A DNA stretch of 10,663 nt from an uncultured Blautia sp. (lineage in GTDB: Bacteria; Bacillota; Clostridia; Lachnospirales; Lachnospiraceae): assembly GCA_934394595.1 (NCBI GenBank), contig CAKRRX010000087.1, forward strand, positions 1 through 10,663. The letters run 5' to 3'. The notes beneath the pieces are model-generated. The model saw only the letters and a list, made by a program, of their open reading frames with translations. It was not told the origin of the DNA and made no database searches. Every line of letters starts with the position of its first letter. Within the stretch, counting starts at the first letter, position 1. Made by a program: the position numbers and the translations under genes. Shown in pieces: positions 6,199 to 10,663 of this stretch.

Positions 6199-6246
6199 AA
6201 AACTAAACGAAACAAAACAAAACCGAACAATATGGAGGAAAAAGAA
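6199..6246 (+). promoter_or_regulatory. modA mRNA leader with six pentamer repeats and ribosome site
   Basis: Six tandem pentamers of form NAAAC or close to it fill 6199-6228, so that C falls every fifth base (6203, 6208, 6213, 6218, 6223, 6228). From 6205 to 6230 there is no T, so the leader RNA is almost unstructured. GGAGG (6234-6238) then stands eight bases before ATG 6247. Confidence 0.55.
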
Positions 6247-7134
6247 ATGAAAAAAAGAATTTTTGCTGCATTAATGGCCGGTATGATGGGAACTATGATG
6301 CTTGGCACTACCATGGTATCTGCAGAGGAGATCGAGGTAAAGGGTGAGGTTTATGCATTTATCGCAGCCAGCTTAAAGAACGCTATGGAGGAAATCCAGA
6401 CAAATTTCAATGAGACATATCCGGATGTTGAGATCCTGTACAATCCAGACAGCTCAGGAACCCTGCAGACTCAGATCGAAGAAGGAGCACGTTGTGACAT
6501 TTTCTTCTCAGCAGCAACAAAGCAGATGGATGCTCTTGTAGAGGAAGGGCTTGCAGATGGTGATTCTGTAGTTGATCTTCTTGAGAATAAAGTAGTTCTG
6601 ATCAAGCCAAAGGATGGAAAGACTAAGGTTACCGGATTTGAGAATATCACAGATGCAGCTAACCTTGCGCTTGCAGGAGAGAGTGTTCCGGTAGGGCAGT
6701 ATTCTAGGGAGATTTTTGAGAACCTGGGAATCACAGATGAAGTGAACAATATGGAGATCAATGAAGGCAAGAATGTCACAGATGTACTTACCTCTGTAAG
6801 CGAGGGATCAAATGAGGTGGGTATTGTTTATGCGACAGATGCAGCGTCAGTTGCAGATTCTGTTGATATTATTGCGGAAGCACCGGAAGGAAGCCTGAAT
6901 ACACCGGTTCTCTATCCGGTAGGTCTTGTGGAAGATAAAGAGGCAAGTGATGAGGATGCAGCTGCTGTGGCAGCATTCTTTGAGTATCTGCAGTCCGATG
7001 AGGCAATTGCAGTATTTGAAAAATATGGTTTTACCACTTATGTAAAAGCTGACGATGCATCTGAGAAAGAGACAGAAGAGACCACAGAGGACACAGAAGG
7101 TGCAGCAGAGGAAACTGAGGACGCTGTAAACTAA
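6247..7134 (+). CDS. modA: Molybdate ABC transporter substrate-binding protein
   Basis: 295 residues. It captures molybdate (possibly tungstate) outside the membrane and delivers it to ModB. A Sec signal peptide (MKKR, hydrophobic core to about 23, VSA-EE cleavage) is followed by a ModA fold with family motifs AASLKNAMEEI, NPDSSGTLQTQIEEGARCD and VGIVYATDA. Ser42, Ser69/70, Val149 and Tyr195 sit where ModA ligand residues are expected; this mapping is by eye. It has no lipobox cysteine, unusual for a Gram-positive binding protein. After residue 268 comes a 27-residue acidic tail with 13 Asp/Glu and five Thr, absent from standard ModA. ATG 6247 is set by the GGAGG site; the in-frame ATG 6193 is inside the -10 box. 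It is followed by modB after 30 bp. Confidence 0.92.
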   Translation: MKKRIFAALMAGMMGTMMLGTTMVSAEEIEVKGEVYAFIAASLKNAMEEIQTNFNETYPDVEILYNPDSSGTLQTQIEEGARCDIFFSAATKQMDALVEEGLADGDSVVDLLENKVVLIKPKDGKTKVTGFENITDAANLALAGESVPVGQYSREIFENLGITDEVNNMEINEGKNVTDVLTSVSEGSNEVGIVYATDAASVADSVDIIAEAPEGSLNTPVLYPVGLVEDKEASDEDAAAVAAFFEYLQSDEAIAVFEKYGFTTYVKADDASEKETEETTEDTEGAAEETEDAVN

Positions 7135-7164
7135 GAGTGACAGATATTTTCAGAGGATAAAAAT

Positions 7165-7860
7165 ATGGGAGAATTTCTCAGCGAGATCAATTGGAGTCCT
7201 TTGTGGATTTCTTTGAAAACAGGTGTAGTATCCACAGTGATCGCATTCTTTCTGGGGGTATTCTGTGCCAGGAAGATCATGAAGCTGAAACCGGGGGCAA
7301 AGGCAGTACTGGATGGTATTCTTACCATGCCTCTGGTACTTCCGCCTACAGTGGCAGGCTTTTGCCTGCTGCTGATTTTCAGTCTAAAAAGACCTTTTGG
7401 AAGTTTTCTGCTGGAAAAATTCGATGTCAAAGTGGTACAGACATGGACTGGATGTGTGATCGCAGCTGCTGTGATCGCTTTTCCTCTTATGTACCGCAAT
7501 GCGCGGGCTGCATTTGAACAGGTGGATGTAAATCTTATTTACGCAGGACGCACTTTGGGAATGAGTGAGGGCAGGATCTTCTGGAAGGTGATCATGCCGG
7601 CAGCTGGCCCTGGGATTGCTTCCGGTACAGTGCTTGCTTTTGCACGTGCTATTGGAGAATACGGAGCGACTTCCATGCTTGCAGGAAATATCCTGGGCAA
7701 GACAAGAACAGTTTCTGTAGCTATTGCGACGGAGACTGCGGCAGGTAATTTTGATATAGCTGGATTTTGGGTTGTAGTAATCATTCTGCTGTCCTTTGTT
7801 GTGGTAGCTGCGATTAATATTGTTTCAGGCAGAGGCATGCGGACCAGAAGGTGGATATAA
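7165..7860 (+). CDS. modB: Molybdate ABC transporter permease
   Basis: 231-residue inner-membrane channel subunit with about five to six transmembrane segments, the normal ModB size. The early LTMPLVLPPTVAGF segment (about 53-66) is a ModB hallmark. The EAA coupling loop follows at about 126-150 (YAGRTLGMSEGRIFWKVIMP), which docks onto the ATPase. RAIGEYGATSMLAGN (161-175) is another strongly conserved molybdate/sulfate permease segment. AGAGGA (7152-7157) stands seven bases before ATG 7165. Its TAA shares one base with the ATG of modC, so the two are translationally coupled. Confidence 0.94.
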   Translation: MGEFLSEINWSPLWISLKTGVVSTVIAFFLGVFCARKIMKLKPGAKAVLDGILTMPLVLPPTVAGFCLLLIFSLKRPFGSFLLEKFDVKVVQTWTGCVIAAAVIAFPLMYRNARAAFEQVDVNLIYAGRTLGMSEGRIFWKVIMPAAGPGIASGTVLAFARAIGEYGATSMLAGNILGKTRTVSVAIATETAAGNFDIAGFWVVVIILLSFVVVAAINIVSGRGMRTRRWI

Positions 7861-8912
7861 TGGCAATTGAACTTGATATTGAGAAAAATTTCAAAGGTTT
7901 TTCTCTCCATGTAAAATTAAAAGGGCAGGATGGCACCATGGGAATCCTTGGAGCATCCGGAAGCGGTAAAAGTATGACCTTGCGTTGCATTGCCGGAATA
8001 GAGACTCCGGATCGGGGAAGGATCATCATTAACGGGAAAACGGTATTTGATTCAGAACAGAAGATAAATCTTAAGCCACAGGGGCGAAGAGTGGGATATC
8101 TGTTCCAGAATTATGCTCTTTTTCCCACTATGACGGTGGAAAAAAACATTGCCTGTGGATTCCGCGGAGAAAAAAAAGATCTGAAGGAAAAGGTGGCTGA
8201 TTACATAAAGCGTTACCATCTGGAAGGTCTGGAAAAGCATCTGCCCTCTCAGTTGTCCGGTGGTCAGCAGCAGCGTGTAGCTCTTGCGCGCATGATGATC
8301 GGGGAGCCGGAGGTGATTCTTTTGGATGAGCCTTTTTCAGCGCTGGACGGGTATTTGAAGGATATTTTGCAGCGAGATATGCAGTGCTTCCTGAAGGACT
8401 ATAAAGGTGATATGATCCTGGTAACCCACAGCCGGGACGAAGCCTACAAGTTTTGCAGTCAGCTTACGCTGCTGCACAACGGACATGAGATCCTGACAGG
8501 AGAAACCCGCCAGATCTTTGAGAAGCCACAGTATCTGGAGGCAGCGAGACTTACCGGCTGCAAGAATTTCTCAGCTGTGCAGAAAATGGGAACTCATGAG
8601 GTTTATGCATTGGACTGGGAACTGATGCTTTCTACTGTAGAGGAAGTGCCAGATGATGTGACGCATATTGGAGTTCGTGGACATTGGCTGAAGGAAGCGG
8701 ATACTGTAGGAAAGAATACCATGGCAGTGCAGGTAACAGAGTATATCGAGACTACATTTGAACATCAGTATCTGATCCGGAATAAAGATGCACAGCAAAG
8801 CACACCACTTTGGTGGATGCGAAGGAAAAATAATTTCCAGGAAGCACCGGAGACGAATATGCCGGAGTATCTGTATTTTCCACCGGAGCATGTGATGCTA
8901 TTGAAAAATTGA
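7860..8912 (+). CDS. modC: Molybdate ABC transporter ATP-binding protein
   Basis: 350-residue ATPase that powers ModB. Walker A GASGSGKS (31-38), Q-loop Gln83, signature LSGGQQQRVALAR (132-144), Walker B VILLDEP (152-158) and switch His190 are all intact. The C-terminal 115 residues hold TGCKNFS and IGVRGHWLK, where other ModC proteins have a TOBE regulatory domain, but the later part (LWWMRRKN, YLYFPPEHVMLL) is diverged and I cannot see a clean TOBE motif. Start ATG 7860 overlaps the modB stop by one base and follows AAGGTGG (7848-7854). An in-frame GTG at 7851 lies inside that ribosome site. Last gene of the operon; no + strand T-tailed terminator is evident behind it. Confidence 0.93.
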   Translation: MAIELDIEKNFKGFSLHVKLKGQDGTMGILGASGSGKSMTLRCIAGIETPDRGRIIINGKTVFDSEQKINLKPQGRRVGYLFQNYALFPTMTVEKNIACGFRGEKKDLKEKVADYIKRYHLEGLEKHLPSQLSGGQQQRVALARMMIGEPEVILLDEPFSALDGYLKDILQRDMQCFLKDYKGDMILVTHSRDEAYKFCSQLTLLHNGHEILTGETRQIFEKPQYLEAARLTGCKNFSAVQKMGTHEVYALDWELMLSTVEEVPDDVTHIGVRGHWLKEADTVGKNTMAVQVTEYIETTFEHQYLIRNKDAQQSTPLWWMRRKNNFQEAPETNMPEYLYFPPEHVMLLKN

Positions 8913-8947
8913 TCTTTGCAGAAAAAACTATTTAAAACACGCTCTGG

Positions 8948-8967
8948 TTGACTACATGATTGACTAC
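8948..8967. repeat. 8-bp direct repeat TTGACTAC, 12-bp period
   Basis: TTGACTAC occurs at 8948-8955 and 8960-8967, separated by ATGA, 35 bp after the modC stop. No function is recognised. It could be a small protein site or chance. Confidence 0.4.
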
Positions 8968-8981
8968 GTTACAGATCTTTC

Positions 8982-9026
8982 AAAATGAAAAACGCCGGAA
9001 ACCCAGTAAAATCAAGGCTTCCGGCG
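8982..9026 (-). terminator. Rho-independent terminator of the tRNA-Trp transcript
   Basis: CGCCGGAA (8993-9000) pairs perfectly with TTCCGGCG (9019-9026), extended by CC/GG after one mismatch. On the minus strand the stem is followed by TTTTTCATTTT. It begins 10 bases beyond the tRNA-Trp 3' end. On the + strand no T-run follows, so for modC it would be at best a partial stop. Confidence 0.85.
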
Positions 9027-9036
9027 ATCAAGGAAA

Positions 9037-9107
9037 CAGGGGATGAGAGAATCGAACTCCCACCAAAGGTTTTGGAGACCCCTATCATACCATTTGACCA
9101 ATCCCCT
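9037..9107 (-). tRNA. tRNA-Trp (CCA anticodon)
   Basis: 71 bases. The acceptor arms AGGGGAT and ATCCCCT pair fully. The anticodon stem GGGGT/ACCTT closes the loop CTCCAAA, giving anticodon CCA. The T-loop TTCGATT sits on GGGAG/CTCTC. The D-stem is GTCA/TGAT. Discriminator G73, usual for bacterial tRNA-Trp. The 3' CCA is not encoded. It decodes UGG and has its own promoter and terminator. Confidence 0.95.
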
Positions 9108-9125
9108 AAATGTTTATCTGTTGCA

Positions 9126-9154
9126 ATTATACATACAAAAGAAACACTTGTCAA
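9126..9154 (-). promoter_or_regulatory. Consensus promoter of tRNA-Trp
   Basis: On the minus strand TTGACA (9149-9154), 17 bases, TATAAT (9126-9131): perfect consensus, with start about 12 bases before the mature tRNA. Confidence 0.88.
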
Positions 9155-9160
9155 GACAAA

Positions 9161-9184
9161 TCTTCTTTTTCTTCTTCTTTTTCT
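9161..9184. repeat. Tandem 12-bp pure pyrimidine/purine repeat
   Basis: TCTTCTTTTTCT is repeated twice without a mismatch (9161-9172, 9173-9184). On the minus strand it is an all-purine A-rich block ending six bases upstream of the tRNA-Trp -35 box, where an UP element would lie. Enhancer function is inferred from position. Confidence 0.55.
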
Positions 9185-9186
9185 TG

Positions 9187-9217
9187 AAAAAAATTGCCGC
9201 AGCGAAGAAAAATGGCA
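9187..9217 (-). terminator. Weak possible terminator of tRNA-Ser
   Basis: On the minus strand TGCC (9214-9217) and GGCA (9195-9198) can form a four-base stem followed by ATTTTTTT (to 9187). The stem is short and the loop long, so termination may be leaky and tRNA-Ser may read through into tRNA-Trp. Confidence 0.25.
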
Positions 9218-9237
9218 GATATAAATCAGATGATAAG

Positions 9238-9325
9238 CGGAGATGGAGGGATTTGAACCCTCGCACCGGTTACCCGGCCTACCGCATTTCGAGTGCGGAC
9301 CCTTCAGCCACTTGGGTACATCTCC
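9238..9325 (-). tRNA. tRNA-Ser (CGA anticodon)
   Basis: 88 bases, class II with a long variable arm (a CCGG/CCGG hairpin). Acceptor GGAGATG pairs with CATCTCC. The anticodon stem CCGCA/TGCGG closes the loop CTCGAAA, giving anticodon CGA, which reads UCG. The T-arm is GAGGG-TTCAAAT-CCCTC. Discriminator G73. CCA is not encoded. Confidence 0.95.
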
Positions 9326-9339
9326 AGAACATCTCTTTC

Positions 9340-9368
9340 ATTATATCTGTGCATTCTGAAAAGGTCAA
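9340..9368 (-). promoter_or_regulatory. Promoter of tRNA-Ser
   Basis: On the minus strand TTGACC (9363-9368), 17 bases, TATAAT (9340-9345), with start roughly eight bases before the tRNA. A run of seven A on the same strand lies just upstream (9371-9377). Confidence 0.85.
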
Positions 9369-9382
9369 TCTTTTTTTCATTA

Positions 9383-9411
9383 TTGACGGGAAAAGAATAG
9401 TGTAATATCAT
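9383..9411 (+). promoter_or_regulatory. Promoter of the serine acetyltransferase gene
   Basis: TTGACG (9383-9388), 17 bases, TATCAT (9406-9411), start near 9418, giving a leader of about 60 bases. Its -35 is back to back with that of tRNA-Ser, 14 bp between them. Confidence 0.7.
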
Positions 9412-9441
9412 ATAGTGAAAAAAAGAACAATTATCAGGAGC

Positions 9442-9457
9442 GGCAGAGTTTTCTGCC
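9442..9457 (+). other. Leader hairpin next to the cysE ribosome site
   Basis: GGCAGA (9442-9447) and TCTGCC (9452-9457) close a GTTT loop, with weaker pairing below (9437-9440 with 9459-9462). It ends two to seven bases before GAGGAG (9465-9470) but leaves that site free. The leader is too short for a T-box. Confidence 0.4.
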
Positions 9458-9477
9458 CCTTTGCGAGGAGTGTGTAT

Positions 9478-10404
9478 ATGAGTGACAAGAAAACAGCAAT
9501 TGAAAATGCAGTAGCTCGCCTTACGGCAAATTATCGGAAAGAAGAGCTTTTTCTTACAAAGAGTGGAAGACATCTTCCTGTACGTGCGGAGATCATTGAC
9601 TTTGTAAAAGAGATGAGATCTGTGATATTTCCGGGATATTTTGATGTAGATTCCGGAGCTGCCGTTTTTCCGGAGCATTATACAGGATATCTTTTGAATG
9701 ACCTGTTTGACCGCATGAGAAAGCAGGTAGAGATTGCATTTCTTTATATGGGAGAAGAGCAGACTCATGCCTGCGGAAAGGCATCAAAGGTAACTGCCAG
9801 CTTTTTTAACCAGCTTCCGGATGTGCAGGAAATGCTGCTGAAGGATGTACAGGCAGGCTTTGATGGTGACCCGGCAGCCAAGAGCAAGGAGGAGATCATA
9901 TTTTCCTATCCTGGATTTCTGGCGATTTATGTGTATCGTCTTGCACACATCCTGTATCTGGAAAAAGTTCCGTTTATACCAAGGATTATGACAGAATATG
10001 CCCATGACCATACTGGAATTGATATCAATCCGGGAGCGACTATCGGAGAATATTTCTTTATCGACCATGGAACCGGTGTGGTAATTGGTGAGACTACTAC
10101 CATTGGAAACAATGTGAAGCTCTATCAGGGTGTGACTCTGGGTGCCCTTTCCACAAGAAAAGGCCAGCAGCTTTCCGGAGTGAAACGTCATCCTACTATT
10201 GAAGATAATGTGACGATTTATTCCAATTCCAGTGTTCTTGGCGGAGAGACTGTAATTGGGGAAAATACTATCATTGGTGGTAATACCTTTATTACCGAGT
10301 CTATTCCAGCCAATTCCAAGGTCAGTGCAAAAAGCCCTGAGTTGGTGATCAAGAAGCCCCGCACTCATACGGAAGCAGTAAATGTGTGGGATTGGGAAAA
10401 TTAA
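9478..10404 (+). CDS. cysE: Serine O-acetyltransferase
   Basis: 308 residues. It transfers acetyl from acetyl-CoA to L-serine, giving O-acetylserine for cysteine synthesis; cytoplasmic. Residues 1-175 are the helical N-terminal part with YPGFLAIYVYRLAH (144-157). Residues about 181-285 form a left-handed beta helix of hexapeptide repeats (IDINPGATIGEYFFIDHGTG onward). By eye, His157 and His197 (DHGTG) match the catalytic and substrate histidines of CysE. The long form with these features resembles proteins labelled EpsC in Firmicutes, which have the same activity. The start ATG 9478 follows GAGGAG by seven bases. The in-frame GTG at 9415 precedes the expected transcript start. The C-terminus ends WDWEN, not the Ile used by enterobacterial CysE to dock on cysteine synthase. 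No cysK is in view. Confidence 0.92.
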   Translation: MSDKKTAIENAVARLTANYRKEELFLTKSGRHLPVRAEIIDFVKEMRSVIFPGYFDVDSGAAVFPEHYTGYLLNDLFDRMRKQVEIAFLYMGEEQTHACGKASKVTASFFNQLPDVQEMLLKDVQAGFDGDPAAKSKEEIIFSYPGFLAIYVYRLAHILYLEKVPFIPRIMTEYAHDHTGIDINPGATIGEYFFIDHGTGVVIGETTTIGNNVKLYQGVTLGALSTRKGQQLSGVKRHPTIEDNVTIYSNSSVLGGETVIGENTIIGGNTFITESIPANSKVSAKSPELVIKKPRTHTEAVNVWDWEN

Positions 10405-10415
10405 AAACGATTTGG

Positions 10416-10479
10416 AGCATAAGTTGTCCGGATGCGGTTGTCACAGCCGCTGTGGTGCCTTCATCCGGGCGTGCTTTTT
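10416..10479 (+). terminator. Terminator of cysE
   Basis: Three stacked stems: AGCAT/GTGCT (10416-10420, 10471-10475), CCGGATG/CATCCGG (10428-10434, 10462-10468) and an inner CACAG/CTGTG (10442-10446, 10450-10454) with a CCG loop. Five T (10475-10479) start at the base. The internal loops are asymmetric, but the T-run placement supports termination. Confidence 0.7.
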
Positions 10480-10500
10480 CCAATAATGTGGCAATAAAAT

Positions 10501-10524
10501 AAAAAATATAAAAAATTTAAAAAA
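10501..10524. repeat. Three A6 tracts at 9-bp period, UP-like element
   Basis: AAAAAA occurs at 10501-10506, 10510-10515 and 10519-10524, exactly 9 bp apart, ending four bases before the -35 of the tRNA-Gly promoter. Phased A-tracts curve DNA and A/T-rich blocks here act as UP elements for the RNA polymerase alpha subunit. The function is inferred. Confidence 0.55.
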
Positions 10525-10528
10525 GTTA

Positions 10529-10557
10529 TTGACAAATCCTTTGATTTCGGATATACT
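10529..10557 (+). promoter_or_regulatory. Promoter of tRNA-Gly
   Basis: TTGACA (10529-10534), 17 bases, TATACT (10552-10557), start near 10564, about 29 bases before the mature tRNA. The leader carries a small GCACA/TGTGC hairpin (10579-10594) that overlaps the tRNA 5' end. Confidence 0.85.
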
Positions 10558-10592
10558 AAATTTCGCTGTGACAGACAAGCACACTGAAATGT

Positions 10593-10663
10593 GCGGGTGT
10601 AGTTCAATGGTAGAACACCAGCCTTCCAAGCTGGATACGTGGGTTCGATTCCCATCACCCGCT
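10593..10663 (+). tRNA. tRNA-Gly (TCC anticodon)
   Basis: 71 bases, complete to discriminator T73, which is the last base of the window. Acceptor GCGGGTG/CACCCGC, D-stem GTTC/GAAC, anticodon stem CCAGC/GCTGG closing CTTCCAA, anticodon TCC. The T-arm contains GGTTCGATTCC. Whether CCA is encoded, and whether more tRNAs follow, lies outside the window. Confidence 0.95.

Noticed and set aside
6193..6246. Upstream ATG giving ModA 18 extra residues
   Set aside because: This codon is inside the -10 box of the consensus promoter and would place a Lys/Asn-rich stretch before the signal peptide. ATG 6247 has the ribosome site.
5992..6246. Moco riboswitch in front of modA or mop
   Set aside because: No multi-stem aptamer of that class is apparent. 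The modA leader is under 50 bases and nearly unstructured, and the mop leader shows only the palindrome pairings.
9043..9405. Open frames running across tRNA-Ser and tRNA-Trp (8985-9224, 9043-9405)
   Set aside because: They arise from the reverse complement of tRNA genes. The WRDLNPRTGYPAYR-type peptide is a well-known annotation artefact of tRNA antisense.
9418..9477. Cysteine T-box leader before cysE
   Set aside because: The leader is about 60 bases, too short for specifier and antiterminator domains, and no T-box sequence or terminator hairpin is seen.
10461..10658. Minus-strand open frames opposite tRNA-Gly and its leader
   Set aside because: The peptide starting MMGIEPTYPAWKAG is the usual translation of tRNA-Gly antisense, not a gene.

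Overview
The window looks like chromosomal DNA of a Gram-positive, low-to-medium GC anaerobe, most likely a gut Clostridia member close to Lachnospiraceae. The grounds are strong GGAGG-type ribosome sites, near-perfect vegetative promoters (TTGACA-N17-TATAAT), U-tailed terminators, tRNA genes without encoded CCA, and the protein types present. The family placement is inference, because no ribosomal or other marker gene is present.

Layout: positions 1-171 hold no gene I can recognise, only a cluster of tiny palindromes and a + strand terminator that probably ends a transcript from outside the window. Positions 172-4824 form a carbohydrate module: an AraC-family regulator (-) faces a GH42 beta-galactosidase (+), which is followed by a MATE efflux transporter (+). 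A bidirectional terminator closes the module.

Positions 4778-8912 form a molybdate (or tungstate) module. A small TOBE protein (mop) and a regulator with an excisionase-type HTH plus a periplasmic-binding-like domain form an overlapping two-gene minus-strand operon. Divergent from it is modABC: binding protein, permease and ATPase. The 255-bp intergenic region has a clear promoter for each side and two identical 10-bp palindromes, GAGGTACCTC, 43 bp apart. These are the best operator candidates. In the mop mRNA they could also pair with each other or with the mop ribosome site. This region is the most interesting part of the window.

Positions 8913-10663 hold housekeeping genes: tRNA-Trp(CCA) and tRNA-Ser(CGA) on the minus strand, each with its own promoter; a serine O-acetyltransferase (cysE type, first step of cysteine synthesis) transcribed divergently from tRNA-Ser; its terminator; and tRNA-Gly(TCC) behind a promoter preceded by phased A-tracts. 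The tRNA-Gly gene ends exactly at the window edge.

I see no insertion sequence, phage gene, CRISPR array or large repeat. No gene appears broken. The novelty here lies in regulation rather than in a new protein system.
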